DNA of 64,000 nucleotides. It comes from Ianthella basta. Lineage: Eukaryota > Porifera > Demospongiae > Verongiida > Ianthellidae. The number at the start of each line of letters is the position of its first letter. The first letter of the stretch is position 1. Positions 33,353 through 45,640 of the stretch are shown in pieces. The translations under genes were made by a program, and so were the position numbers. The notes beneath the pieces are model-generated. The model had not been told where the DNA came from. It saw nothing but the letters and a program-made list of their open reading frames with translations, and made no database searches. The stretch covers positions 8,585,915 through 8,649,914 of the forward strand of contig OZ025870.1 in NCBI GenBank assembly GCA_964019415.1, read 5' to 3'.

Positions 33353-34911
33353 GTCTAGACCAGTAATCTCTTCCTCCATGCCAGTTAAAGACTGGATGTA
33401 AGCCCTCGCTGTCTCCATCGAATCAAGGAATTGCGTGAAGCTGGGGACAAACACTGCTATAGACTCATCACTGTCTTCTGCAATTGTAGTTTCCAGCTCT
33501 TTTCCACCTAGGATGGACTGTACAATGTCTTCATCTGGACACTCTTCTGAAGTTGGAGTCTGAGCTTCTTCTCTTGACAACTGGTCATTATCCTCAATAG
33601 CAATGCCCAGTGCTTCACATTCTTCTTCAATTACTGGCAATTCACTATCTACAGTGTTGCCATCCGCTTGCCATCCTGCATGCCTAAATCAATTGGCTAC
33701 ACACGTACCAGAGACACGGTCCAATGCAGTTGCTGCCAAGTGCATTGCTTGCAGCACATCCACTTTGAAATCAGTGTTGCTGTCAAGTTCCTTGACCATC
33801 TTCCTAAGAAGCAGTTTCTTGTACCATGAAGCACTTGATACCTTGAAGCACTGGATATCACTTTGATCCATTGGTTGCAGCACAGCAGTCGTGTTGGGGG
33901 GCAAGAAATGCACAGTCACAGCTTTTAACCCTGGTACAGCAGGGTGAGCTGGACAGTTCTCGGCAAACAATTAAACTCTCCACTTCTGTTGCGCCACTCC
34001 TCCCAAGTCTGGCTGGTCATCCACGCTTTCCTGCTGTGTTTGTAGGTGACAGGCAAAGAATGCACATTTTTTAGGCACCTTGGGTTAGCAAATTTACCAA
34101 TCAGTCGTGGATACAACCGATCTGAGCCATCCATGTTTGCTCCAAGCAAGAGTGTTACTCTCTGCTTACTTTTCTTCATGCCAGCACAATCATCTTCTTT
34201 CCTTGCCAGTGTTTTGTTGGGCATGAGCTGATAAAAGAGACCGGTTTCATCAGCATTGTAAATGTCCTTTGGTTGGTATGCTTCAATCAGTTTGGGCAAG
34301 ACATCCTTCAGCCAGTTGCTTGTTGTGTCATTGCTTACTTCTCCCTGTTTGCCACTGATTGCCCTAAATCTCAGGTTATGCCGTTGTTTGAAGCGATCCA
34401 TCCAGCCATTGGAGCAATGAAAGTCTTACATGCCAAAAGCAGCTACAAATTTCTTTGCCTTCTCCTTTAGAATGTGAGATGACACAGGCAACTTTCTCTC
34501 TCTCTCTTGCAGGAACCAGTTATAGAGAGCACTGTCTAGGTCTTCATGCTTCGCACCGCGCATCCTCTTCCTCGAAGAACCACTCTTCCCGCCCTCAATC
34601 GAATCCATAAGCTTCAAGCGATTCCCCCAAATTGTGGCAACAGTACTTCTTGGCAATTGTCTCTCTTTGGATACATCAGCCTGTGATTACTTCCCTGTTT
34701 CAATGTCTTTCACAATGGCTAGTTTGTCTTTCAAAGTTCTCGACTTTCTCTTCGATTCAGCCATTTTCTTCTGTCACCATGCATGAAGTGCAATGGTCGT
34801 TGTAAGTTGGCATTGCATCAATTAGCATGCTCTGGCTGTGGTTCCAGTGCCTTTGATTGTTATAAGCTGTGTGATCATTATATGCATGGTTCATTATATT
34901 GAAGTTGGACT
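33353..34911 (-). mobile_element. Tigger/pogo-type transposase, degenerate
   Basis: From an ATG at 34764 (minus strand) the sequence gives a psq-like helix-turn-helix (KDKLAIVKDIETG, then a stop, then SQADVSKERQLPRSTVATIW), a CENP-B-like DNA-binding domain (LYNWFLQERERKLPVSSHIL) and a DDE_1 domain. The first Asp is in YNADETGLF and the third in VLQPMDQ. The second site reads FAENCPAHP, with Glu in place of the usual Asp. A stop and frameshifts separate the pieces (34426-34656, 33925-34401, 33689-33970, 33350-33640). The right end (revcomp of 34887-34911, starting CAGTCCAACTTCAATATAA) looks like a Tigger terminal repeat followed by TA. A matching left end was not found. Confidence 0.88.
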
Positions 34912-35209
34912 GTACCTATTTTACTTGGCTAGTAACATAGCAAGTTAAGAGGCTGATTCAATAATCATAATTCAGGGCAGTAGAAATAGAACCAAATTCT
35001 ATTGTGCGCAAGCCCTTAAGAATCATTTGCAGTGGCTAGCTTCTGCAACTTCTTGAATTGAATGTTGTTAGTCACAGATTTCATGACTACCAACACTTCC
35101 ACTGCCCATGCTCTTGTTAGGTGCAGTGCTTTTTCACTAGCACAGTAGTAGTTTTCTTATGACAGTGCCAGCAAAATTGATACTGAAAACTGAGTAATGT
35201 ATAGATCCA

Positions 35210-35620
35210 TAGATCCCATTGCCATGGTAACGGGCGTCTAAACACTGAAATTAAATCACATAAACGCACAGCAAATATTTCGCGGACAAACATGTAGCTA
35301 ATAGGACGAGCGCTTGCATCTCGCCAGTGCATCAAATCTCAGAGATGCACTTTGTGCAGTGCATCTAAATGTCGAACATGCACTGTTCTGTGGCACGCGC
35401 AGCGTTCGCGCTATGCTCTAAATGCAGCTGTAATAAGCAACAGTAGCTGAGGCCACAACATACAATGCACAGGTCGCCCGGCTCACTTGTTTCGTCGAGA
35501 AACAGGGAAAAGCTACAATCCGGCACCGAACCAGAGCCGAGAAAGGAACTGGTTAGCTAGCTGCGAGCTGGGAACAGGCTTTGGTTAGAGACACCGCTCT
35601 GGGAAACACTATGGCTGACT
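35210..35620 (-). repeat. Dispersed repeat, copy 1 (inverse of 37560-38240)
   Basis: On the minus strand this shares AACCAAAGCCTGTTCCC-type sequence, GGTGCCGGATTGT, CGACGAAACAAGT and GACCTGTGCAT with 37900-38080. One end has CCATTGCCATGGTAACGGG, the other copy CCATTACCATGGTAACGAG, a conserved palindromic terminus. Probably a non-autonomous DNA element. A related terminus occurs at about 48575-48600. Confidence 0.55.
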
Positions 35621-35801
35621 GGCTGGCTGCATAGCCTTAGCTTCCAGTGATATTGTGTCATTTATTGTACATTATCACAAAGCACTTGCCAGCCCTTCCA
35701 ATTTACTGCATCTGAGTAAATTTGAATGGAAATTCCTGCCCTGTACATGTAGACAGTTGATAGAGTGTTAGTCTTTTTCCTTTCTGTCTCTACATGTGCA
35801 G

Positions 35802-36005
35802 AATGACCGCAATGCCTTTCACTTGTGTGCTGTGGGTGGCAATGTAGCCATTGCTCAGTTCCTTGTCCCCATGACGGAGGACCACCTATTTGATGTGGAT
35901 GATGAGGGCTACACTGCCTTGCACCGAGCAACCCAAAAGGGCCAGCTGTCCATGGTAGAGTACTTGGTCAAATCTTGTGGATTTGACTTGAAAGCAAAGA
36001 ACAAG
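35802..36005 (+). CDS. Gene B exon 8: 204-bp exon, two ankyrin repeats
   Basis: Acceptor GTGCAG and donor GTTGGC, 68 codons, phase 0: NDRNAFHLCAVGGNVAIAQF then EGYTALHRATQKGQLSMVEY. Confidence 0.88.
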
Positions 36006-36517
36006 GTTGGCCAACTTTAAATGATTCCTTGTTATCTGCTCTATTTTCTCTGGGTCTTCTGTTTCTGTTTGGACATGGCATAAACGAGGGATGCGAAACT
36101 TGATTATTCTTTAGTTTTGTTTATGTATTGCAAGTTCATTCAGGTCAGGTCAGGTCAGGAATCTTATTTTTAGGTGGGGAAGCCACATGGCTACTCTAAC
36201 AGACACCCAACAATTCATTGTGTGATTATACGACTAATTATCGCATGTAATACTGCAGAAGCTCATAGTTAGTCCGTACTTGTAACAACAAAGTTTCTCA
36301 AGTTCAAGCAAGCTGAATTTTGAGCATTCACTGACAGTAACTGTTGCATTCCTGCTCAGTACATGATTGCCATTGTGTAAATTGCACCAGTATGTACCAA
36401 GTAGAATACGATCTCGTGTATTGACAGACCTGTGGTTGTAATGTTGCACCTTTATACATGTCACACACAGTAAGGCATCACCTGGTATCATATTTCATTG
36501 CTTCCCTTAATGTAAAG

Positions 36518-36616
36518 TGGGGCAGGACTCCCCTTTTGAAAGCAGTGCTCAGTGGTCATGCTGATGTAGCTCGCTTCTTACTGGAGAGTGGCAGTGATGT
36601 CCATGAACAGGACAAT
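36518..36616 (+). CDS. Gene B exon 9: 99-bp exon, one ankyrin repeat
   Basis: Acceptor TGTAAAG (CAG in its sisters) and donor GTGAGT, 33 codons, phase 0: WGRTPLLKAVLSGHADVARF, then LLESGSDVHEQDN. Confidence 0.85.
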
Positions 36617-38395
36617 GTGAGTATGGTGGAGCAATCTTGTGTCTTCTTGGTTTTGGTCTATTGCAGTTGCTAGATAATGCTTGTATCCTATGCATCATTG
36701 GAAATAGAACAAGCACTTTCTGCGTGGGCTTTGAAGTGTACCTGTGATGAGATGTGTGTTTTACATGTGTTATACATATATATTGACCGGTAATTATATG
36801 TCACCAATGTGTTATGTTGAACTGTGCAATCCGTAAAGGTAGCCTGGCGACATGCGCAACTTGCACTTCCTTGTTAATCCTTCCAATGTCTCTAGCTATA
36901 TTTCTAGAATTTCCTACGAACCCCTTTGCATTCTCACATGACTGCCAATTGTCTCAACCAGTTTACTGATCACATCTACCTGCTTTATTGAATGATCTTC
37001 TAATTTACTTCACATTCCCCTTATTGTCTTGGCACAGGATTTCAGTCATTTTCCATTCCACTTTCAGCTCCAGACTCCAAAGTGTTTACGTTATTACCAA
37101 GCATTCATAGACTGCTTGCTCTGAAGCACCTCTATTGAATCTAACATAAATACCTCATTCTGCACTCTATGCTTCAAGTGGCATGGAATGCGGATACGGC
37201 CTTCTTAACTAGGATGTTCTCTTCCCCGGTGGAGCACATATATGAAATTCTCACACACCCCTAGTAGACATGACATCCAAAGATATTGCTCCATACCATA
37301 ATGCAATGAAAGCCTCCATCTTCATGGATCTTCAGAAGATGGAGGCTAATAGCTTTTCCTTCCACTTGTGTGCTACTGGCGGGTTTTGTGCATACGTACC
37401 AATTCACCATGTATGACTACACTGACCTCAAAGTACATGATATGGTTACCACTTGGCTAGTACCATAGCAAGTTAAGAGGCTGATTTAAGAATCATAATT
37501 TTTATCAGGGCAGTGAAAATAGAACCAAATTCTATAGTGCAGCCAACCGTTAAGTAATAGTTAAAAGCTGACCAAGAGATTCTCTGAGATTTAGAGCATG
37601 AGGCACGCGGGTGGGAAGCGCCCAAGTGCCGAGTGGTCTAAATCTTCAGAGACTCTGATTGGTCAGCATTGTGCTGTAGATCCCAAATGATTGGGTAATG
37701 AGCAGGCAGCGAATCAGTATACATACTCGTCCTTGTGTCATCATGCATCTACCGGAAGTAGTTAGCTACTCCTGACAATGGTGGAGAAAACGTGTGATTC
37801 GGGTCTCAAGTTGGGGTTTTCATCTCGCAGCGGACATTTCCTACATTGAATGCAGCACGTCAGCTAAGCCTAAGCCCACCCACTGTCAGCCACGTCACCC
37901 ACAGCGTTTCCCAGAGCCATGTATGTAGCTACCAAAGCCTGTTCCCCGCATAGCTAGTAACCAGCTGCATGTCTAATTTCTTGGCTATAGTTTGTTGCCG
38001 GATTGTTGCTGAACCCTGTTTATCGACGAAACAAGTAAGCCGGCGACCTGTGCATCGTATCGTATGTTATGGTGCTACAATTGTTATCACAGCTGCAGTT
38101 TTGTTCAGCTGCAAGGATCTACAGGATTTAGACACCCGATATCTAAATGTTTTAGATCCCGGGTAAAATACAAGAGAAAGTCTACAAGTTTTAGAAACAC
38201 CGCTTAGAACACCATTACCATGGTAACGAGATCTATGAATCATTTGCAGTGGCTAGCTTCTGTAACTTCTTGGATTGAATGTTGTGCCCTTCCAATTTAA
38301 TGCCTCTGATTAAGTTTGAATGGAATGTCCTGCCCTGCACATGTAGACAGTAGATGGAGTGTTAGTCTTATTCTGTTTTGCCTCTACATATGCAG
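36617..38395. other. Gene B intron 9
   Basis: Contains a truncated copy of the duplicated intron block (about 37440-37560) and the dispersed repeat, copy 2 (about 37560-38240). An inverted repeat around AGATTTAGAGC / GGTCTAAATCT lies at about 37590-37650. No exon is seen. Confidence 0.5.
37560..38240 (+). repeat. Dispersed repeat, copy 2
   Basis: Same family as 35210-35620 in opposite orientation and longer. It ends with CCATTACCATGGTAACGAG and is richer in CpG than the surrounding intron. No open frame of note. Confidence 0.55.
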
Positions 38396-38599
38396 GATGG
38401 CCGCAATGCCTTTCACTTGTGTGCTGCGGGTGGCAATGTTGCCATTGCTCAGTTCCTTGCCCCCATGATGGAGGACCACCTCTTTGATTTGAGTGATGGT
38501 GGCTACACAGCTTTGCATTGGGCAGCTCAATCTGGTCAGCTGTCCATGGTGGAGCACTTAGTCAAATCTTGCGGATTTGATTTGAAAGCAAAGGACAAG
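38396..38599 (+). CDS. Gene B exon 10: two ankyrin repeats
   Basis: Acceptor TATGCAG and donor GTTGGC, 68 codons, phase 0: DGRNAFHLCAAGGNVAIAQF then GGYTALHWAAQSGQLSMVEH. Confidence 0.88.
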
Positions 38600-39042
38600 G
38601 TTGGCCTATTATAAATGTTTTCTCGTAGTCTAGTCCATTTTCTACCTCTCTGGGTCTTTCTGTTTCTGCTTGGACTTGGCATAAATGAAGGATGTGATAC
38701 TTGATTGTTCTTTAGATTTGTTTATGTATTGCAAGTTCATTGTGTGATTATATATCTAAGTATCACATGTAATACTGCAGAGGCTCATAGTTAGTCCAAA
38801 TTTGTAGCAGTTGACTAAGTCTATCAAGTTCAAGCAATGAGTGTTTGAGTATTCACTGACAGTAACTGTTGTGTTCCTGCTCAGTACATGACTGCCATTG
38901 TGTAAATTGCTCATGTATATACCAAGTAGAATACAGTCTTGTCTATTGACAGACCTGTGGTTGTAATGTTGCACCTTTATACATGTCACACACTATAAGG
39001 CATCACCTGGTATCATATTTCGTTGCTACCCTTAATGTACAG

Positions 39043-39141
39043 TGGGGCAGGACTCCCCTTTTGATAGCAGTGCTCAGAGGTCATGCTGATGTAGCTCGCT
39101 TCTTACTGGAGAGTGGCAGTGATGTCCATGAACAGGCCAAT
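39043..39141 (+). CDS. Gene B exon 11: one ankyrin repeat
   Basis: Acceptor TGTACAG and donor GTGAGT, 33 codons, phase 0: WGRTPLLIAVLRGHADVARF, then LLESGSDVHEQAN. Confidence 0.88.
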
Positions 39142-39969
39142 GTGAGTATGGTAGAGCAATCTTGTGTCTTTGTACATTTGCTCTCTTGTAGTTGCTAGAT
39201 CATGGTTGTATCCTATGCTCCACTTGTATTAGAGCATTTTACTCTGTGGACTGTAAAGCGTACCTCTGTGACGTCTGTGAAATGTGTTTGCGAGGTTATG
39301 TGATAAATAATGTATTAGAACCGATGAATGTATTCATCTTACCCAATGTGCTATGTTGAACTGTTGCCGTGCAAGCTGTGTCGAACAGGCTCAACAAACA
39401 GTAGTTTGTTGAGCCGTGTATGTGGTAATACACTGTGTAAAATGGCACTCACAGAATCACTTCCAACTAACCCCACAGTGCATGATATAATTTATACTTG
39501 ACTAGTAACATGGCATGTTTCGAGGCTGAAATTGTGTCATACAGTATTTTATCAGAGTACTTGAAAGTAAATCGCTTACTGTTCTGCAGCTGACCCTTTT
39601 AGAATCACTTGCAGTGGCTAGTCTTTGTAAGTTGTAGGATCAAACATTCTTAGGAACCAATTTCATGACTACCAACACTTCCACTGCCCATACTCATGAC
39701 AGGTGCAGTGCCTTTTACTAGCACAATAGTAGTTTCTTATGACAGTGCTAGAGAAATTGATACTGATAACTGACTAATGTAAAGATCCTTTGTCTTTATT
39801 ACCCTCCTCCTCGTAACTAATTTTGTGATGTTGAGTTCCTAATATATTTTCACAAAGTACTTGCTACTTCCAATTTACTGCATTGAGTTAATTTGAAGGC
39901 GAAATGTCATGTCCTGCATGCGTAAACAGTTGATGTTGTGCTGTGCCCTTAACTTTTCTGTCTCTGCAG

Positions 39970-40173
39970 GATAGAAGCAATGTCTTTCTTTTTTGTGCTG
40001 CGGGTGGCAATATTGCCATTGCTCAGTTCCTTGACCCCATGATGGAGGACCACCTATTTGATGTTAATGATGATGGCTACACTGCCTTGCACTGTGCAGC
40101 CCAAGAGGGCCAGCTGTCCATGATGGAGTACTTGGTCAAATCTTGTGGATTTGACTTGAAAGCAAAGGACAAG
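39970..40173 (+). CDS. Gene B exon 12: two ankyrin repeats
   Basis: Acceptor TCTGCAG and donor GTTGGC, 68 codons, phase 0: DRSNVFLFCAAGGNIAIAQF then DGYTALHCAAQEGQLSMMEY. Its partner 99-bp exon is missing downstream. Confidence 0.87.
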
Positions 40174-40306
40174 GTTGGCCTACTTTTACATGTTTTGTGG
40201 TTGTCTGGTCCATTTTTAACTCTCTGGGCCTTCTGATCCTGCATGAACATGGCATGCATTAATGATGTGATGCATGATTTGTGTTAGTCTTGTACCTGTG
40301 TGTGCG

Positions 40307-40434
<128 letters not shown>

Positions 40435-40818
40435 GGTGTGTTATTCGTTTATAATATTGATGATATACTGCTGCGTTGGTAGACGTAGCTGAACAGATTA
40501 AAGTCTCTTCTATTACCTATAGTTGCTCCACATGCAATGCTGCATGGTTTGTTTGTATTCTTGAGCAAGTCACTAACTGGTTTGTGTACATCTGTTTGCC
40601 TGCATGGTTAGCTTCAAGGAACAACACACCACAAATCAAAGTTTGTGTAATACCACTTTCACATGGAACTGTGCTAACCAGGATGAACCCTGGTTGGCTA
40701 ACCAGTTTGAACCCTGGCATGTGTTGACTTTATCATCTTTGTTTTGTAAGTGAACAATGTAGACTAATGAAGATCTAAGGATGGCACACATATATACAGA
40801 TACAAAGATAAGCTCTTA

Positions 40819-40910
40819 CAGAGTGGATCATTAACCATAGTCCCAAGTGAGTGTTTCACAGCATATATATCTACGCCCATAAATTTTAGGGCCATGGTTA
40901 AGCTCCACTA
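40819..40910. mobile_element. 92-bp MITE with TA target duplication
   Basis: The ends CAGAGTGGATCATTAACC and GGTTAAGCTCCACTA form an imperfect inverted repeat flanked by TA. The same element lies in the next duplicated unit at 43322-43418, so it was present before the duplication. Confidence 0.65.
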
Positions 40911-41386
40911 TATGAGCCTTTACTGATGTCTGCACTTTTGTGCTATCATTACAGCTTTACTAATTTTGCAGAGAATATCTACATTATCTGTAGCTTCTAT
41001 CTTTTCACAGAGTGTGAGCTCAGATAATGTATTCTACTGAAGTGCCGACACAACCTATAGGACAGCATTGAATAGACTGTCCATTTTATCATATGTCCGA
41101 CCCTCACTGACGTGTCTAAGCATTTCTTCATGGATCATATGTATCTATTGACACCTTCAGTTGTACATGGCCATGTTGTATATAACAGGATTCAAGGATC
41201 AGTCCACTGAGTGTATACATATGTGTAGTTCTCTATTCCTGCTTTATCACATGTGCGTATATACCAAGTAACATTCAAGCTTGTGTATTAGCACACCTAA
41301 GATTTTAGGTAATCTTATTATATGTGGGAAAGTCACTAGCCACGGGCTACTCTGAGAATTGTCTCTTGTCTGTTGTCTATTATAAG

Positions 41387-41700
41387 TGAATAGTTTGTGG
41401 GCAATACGTAGCAGATTATTCAACAACTGAATGCAGGACGTTTCGGCCCGAAGGCCTTCGTCAGCTGCATACAAAACTGAGAATGTACAGTGGGAGACTG
41501 ATTTATATAGCTATGGGTGACTGTGTGACCAATCAAATTCTAGGATTATGTGTACATGTGTTTAGCCAATCAGAAACATAGTTATGTGTACAGGGGGTGT
41601 GGCCAATGAAAAAGAAAAGAAAATAGTGGGAAACCAGTGGGCCAAAGTCATTTACAAGAAATTTAGCCCCCCCCCCCTCCAACCCCATTATTTTATTTTA
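41387..41700 (-). mobile_element. PLE terminal repeat replacing an ankyrin exon
   Basis: The sequence from GAATAGTTTGTGGGCAATAC onward matches 32341-32570. It interrupts the duplicated unit exactly where the sister unit (43880-44065) carries its 99-bp exon. On the right the duplicated intron resumes near 41715 (TTATGTCTTTGTGCGTTTGG against 44068). Confidence 0.75.
41428..41473 (-). ncRNA. Hammerhead ribozyme with complete core, PLE-type
   Basis: Same structure as 32381-32426: CUGACGA, stem II GGCC-UUCG-GGCC, GAAA and CGUC. Stem I has one mismatch out of nine (TGTATGCAG against CTGCATTCA). Confidence 0.78.
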
Positions 41701-42519
41701 TTTTTAATTTCAACCTTATGTCTTTGTGCGTTTGGTCTCTTGTATGTAGTTGCCAGATCATGCTTGCAACCTTTGCTCCACTGGTATTAGAGCATTTTAC
41801 TCTGTGGACTGTAAAGCGTACCTCTGTGATGTCTGTGAAATGTGTTTGTGACGTCATGTGATAAATAATGTATTAACCGATGCATGTATTCATCTTACCC
41901 AATGTGTTATGTTGAACTGTTGCCATGCAAGCTGTAATGAACAGCAGTTTGTTGAGCTGTGTATGTGGTAATTCACTGTGTGAGACTGCACTCACAGTAT
42001 CACTGCCAACTAACCCCACAGTGCATGATATAATTACTACTTGACTAGCAACATGGCATGTTTTGAGGCTGAAATTATGTCATATTTTTGCTAAGAGTAC
42101 TTGAAAGAAAATCACTCACTGTTCTGCAGCTGACCCTTTTAGAATCACTTGCAGTGGCTAGTCTCTGTAGGTTGTAGGATCAAACATTCTTAGGAACCAA
42201 TTTCATGCCCACCAACACTTCCACTGCCCATGCTAATGACAGGTACAGTACTCTTTCACTAGCACAATAGTAGTTTCTTACGACAGTGCTAGAGAAATTG
42301 ATACTGTGAATTGACTAATGTAAAGTTCCTTTGCCTTTGTTACGCCCCCCTCCGCCCCGTAACTGATTTAGTGATATTGAGTCCCTTATCATGTAATCTC
42401 ACAAAGTACTTGGTACTTCCAATTCACTGTATTGAGTTTATTTGAAGGCGAAATGTGGTGCCCTGCATGCATAGACAGTTGATGTTGTGCTGTACCCTTA
42501 TTCCTTTCTGTCTCTGCAG

Positions 42520-42723
42520 GAAGGAAGCAATGTCTTTCACTTGTGTGCTGCAGGTGGCAATGTTGCCATTGCTCAGTTCCTTGCGCCCATGATGGAGGAC
42601 CACCTATTTGATGTGAATGATGGTGGCTACACTGCCTTGCACTGGGCAACCCAAGAGGGTCAGCTGTCAATGGTAGAGTACTTGGTCAAATCTTGTGGAT
42701 TTGACTTGAAAGCAGAGGACAAG
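42520..42723 (+). CDS. Gene B exon 13: two ankyrin repeats
   Basis: Acceptor TCTGCAG and donor GTTGGC, 68 codons, phase 0: EGSNVFHLCAAGGNVAIAQF then GGYTALHWATQEGQLSMVEY. Confidence 0.88.
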
Positions 42724-42889
42724 GTTGGCCTACCTTTATATGTTTGGTGGTTGTCTGGTCCATTTTTAACTCTCTGAGTCTTCTGATCCTGCATGAACAT
42801 GGCATGCATGAATGATGTGATGCTTGATTTGGGCTAGTCTTGTACCTGTGTGTGCGTGTATGTTTGTGTGCGCAGGTGCGCGCGCTCGC

Positions 42890-42928
<39 letters not shown>
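42890..42928. repeat. (GT)n microsatellite
   Basis: Preceded by an alternating GCGCGCTCGCGCG stretch with Z-DNA potential. Confidence 0.85.
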
Positions 42929-42929
<1 letters not shown>

Positions 42930-43321
42930 GTGTGTTATTTGTTTATGATGATAATATTATCGCTGATATTCTGCTGCATTGGTAGACGTAGGTGGATAGA
43001 TTAAATTCTTTTCTATTACTTATAGTAGCGCCACATGCAATGCTGCATTGTTTGTTTGTATTCTGAAGCAAGTCACTAACTGGGTTGTGTACATCTGTTT
43101 GCCTGCATGGTTAGCTTCAAGGAACAGCACACCACAATTCAAAGTTTGTGTAATACCAACTTCACATGGAACTGTGCTAACCAGGTTGAACCTGGGTTGG
43201 CTAACCGAGTTGAACCCTGGCATGTGTTGACTTTATCATCTTTGTTTTGTAAGTGAACAATGTAGACTAATGAAGATCTAAGGATGGCACACATATATAC
43301 AGATACGAAGATAAGCTCTTA

Positions 43322-43418
43322 CAGAGTGAGTGGATCATTAACCATAGTCCCAAGCGAGTATTTCACAGCATATATATCTGCGCCCATAAATTTTATCGCC
43401 ATGGTTAAGGCTCCACTA
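43322..43418. mobile_element. MITE, duplicated copy of 40819-40910
   Basis: Starts CAGAGTGAGTGGATCATTAA and ends GTTAAGGCTCCACTA, with small indels relative to its sister. Confidence 0.6.
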
Positions 43419-43947
43419 TTTGAGCCTTGTGTGCCATCCCTAAAGTTTTGCTTGTTTGCAGAGAATGTCTACATTATCTGTAGCTTCTAACGTTTCACAG
43501 AGTGTGAGCTTAGATAATGTATTCTACTGAAGTGCCGGCGCAACCTAGGATGGCATTGAATAGACTGTCCATCTTGTCATATGTCTGATCCTCACTGACA
43601 TGTCTAAGCATTTCTTCATGGATCATATGTATCTGTGAACACCTTCTGTAGTACATGGCCATGTTGTATATAACAGGATTCAAGGATCAGTCCACTGAGT
43701 GTATACATATTATGTGTAGTTTTCTATTCCTGTTTTAGCACGTGTGTGTACATACCAAGTAGCATTCAGGCTTGTGTATTAGCACACCTAAGATTTTAGG
43801 TAATCTTATTATATGTGGGAAAGCCACAAGCCACGGGCTACTCTGAGAATTGTCTCTTGTCTGTTGTCTGTTGTTGCACGTTTGCACATGTTACACAATG
43901 TAAGGCATCACCTAGTGTCATATTTCATTGTTTCCTTTAATGAACAG

Positions 43948-44046
43948 TGGGGCAGGACTCCCCTTTTGATAGCAGTGCTCAGAGGTCATGCTGATGTAGC
44001 TCGCTTCTTACTGGAGAATGGCAGTGATGTCCATGAACAGACCAAT
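43948..44046 (+). CDS. Gene B exon 14: one ankyrin repeat
   Basis: Acceptor TGAACAG and donor GTGAGT, 33 codons, phase 0: WGRTPLLIAVLRGHADVARF, then LLENGSDVHEQTN. Confidence 0.88.
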
Positions 44047-44909
44047 GTGAGTATGGTAGAGCAATCTTATGTCTTTGTGCATGTGGTCTATTGTAGTTGC
44101 TAGATCATGGTTGCAACCTTTGCTCCACTGGTATTAGAGCATTTTGCTGTGTGGACTGTAAAGTGTACCTGTGTGATGTCTGTGAAATGTGTGTGTGACG
44201 TCATGTGATAAATAATGTATTAATCGATGCATGTATTCATCTTGCCCAATGTGTTATGTTGAACTGTTGCTATGCAAGCTGTGACGAACAACAGTTTGTC
44301 GAGCTGTGTATGTGGTAATTCACTGTGTAAGACTGCACTCACAGGATCACTTCCAACTAACCCCACAGTGCATGACATAATTACCACTTGCTGGTAACAT
44401 AGCAAGTGCATGATATAATTACTACTTGACTAGTAACATAGCAAATTTTGAGGCTGAAATTATGTCATACAGTATTTTTGATCAGAGTAGTGGAAAGAAA
44501 ATCACTTAGTGTTCTGCAGCTGGCCCTTTTATAATCATTTGCAGTGGCTAGTCTCTGTAAGTTGTAGGATGGAACATTCTTAGGAACCGATTTCATGACT
44601 ACTAACACTTCCACTGCCCACACTCGTGACAGGTGCAGTGCTCTTTCACTAGCACAATAGTAGTTTCTTATGACAGTGCTAGGGAAATGGATACTGCGAA
44701 CTGACTAATGTAAAGTTCCTTTGCCTTTGTTACGCCCCCTCCCGCCCCATAACTGATTTAGTGATATTGAGTCCCTTATCATGTAATCTCACAAAGTACT
44801 TGGTACTTCCAATTTACTGTACTGAGTTTATTTGAAGGCGAAATGTGGTGCCCTGCATGCATAGACAGTTGATGTTGTGCTGTACCCTTATTCCTTTCTG
44901 TCTCTGCAG

Positions 44910-45113
44910 GAAGGAAGCAATGTCTTTCACTTGTGTGCTGCGGGTGGCAATGTTGCCATTGCTCAGTTCCTTGCTTCTATGATGGAGGACCACCTATTTG
45001 ATGTGGATGATGGTAGTTACACTGCCTTGCACTGGGCAACCCAAAAGGGTCAGCTGTCCATGGTGGAGTACTTGGTCAAATCTTGTGGATTTGACTTGAA
45101 AGCAAAGGATAAG
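44910..45113 (+). CDS. Gene B exon 15: two ankyrin repeats
   Basis: Acceptor TCTGCAG and donor GTTGGC, 68 codons, phase 0: EGSNVFHLCAAGGNVAIAQF then GSYTALHWATQKGQLSMVEY. The expected 99-bp partner exon is replaced by PLE sequence. Confidence 0.87.
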
Positions 45114-45127
45114 GTTGGCCGACTTTT

Positions 45128-45640
45128 ATGTTTATGTTATGTATGAGAGCAGAGCCACTTATGTAGGAGATACCTGAGAAAGCGAATGAAAAAACATTGG
45201 AAAGCTGTGGAATCCCGAGATTGTGCAAACTCGGCACTGGCCGAGCAAGCGTAGAGCCACCACCACCCCCGTTGACTGCATGGGAGAATGTGAGAGTGCT
45301 GGAGCAGGAATCCCGTCTGCACCATAGGCTTACCTTAGAATCAATTCACATCAGGTCTCATCCAAACATATTGAACAGAAATAGTGGCACATTGTTCTCA
45401 GCTTATAGCTCATTATTTCATTAGACATCCCGACTGTATCCTGTATGCCATCCAACTTACTCATCACCTGTCATCTCATCTACTTTCGTTTACCACCATC
45501 CCCACATTGTAGCCTATATAAAGTGAATCACCTTCTGTTTTTCTACCCGCCACTGATGAAGACAACCGAATGGTTGTCGAAACGTTGGCAATTATTTATC
45601 AAGATTTTGGCTAGTGAAGTTCGGTAATAGATTTTAGCAT
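45128..45640 (+). mobile_element. PLE 3' end: GIY-YIG remnant and terminal repeat
   Basis: Three frames together read TYVGDT, RKRMKKHWKAVESRDCANSA, LAEQAW, ENVRVLEQESRLHHRLTLES and HPNILNRNSGTLFSAYSSLF before a TAG. This is the C-terminal end of the GIY-YIG endonuclease region of a Penelope-like element, frameshifted. A hammerhead motif follows at 45547 in the same sense, as expected of a PLE 3' end. Confidence 0.75.
45547..45590 (+). ncRNA. Hammerhead-ribozyme motif at the PLE 3' end
   Basis: CTGATGA (45553-45559), a perfect 7-bp stem II GACAACC-GAAT-GGTTGTC and GAAA (45579-45582) are intact. The cleavage region reads CGTTGGC rather than CGTC, so one nucleotide at the cut site is lost or changed. 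A short stem I, GCCA/TGGC, is possible. Confidence 0.65.
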
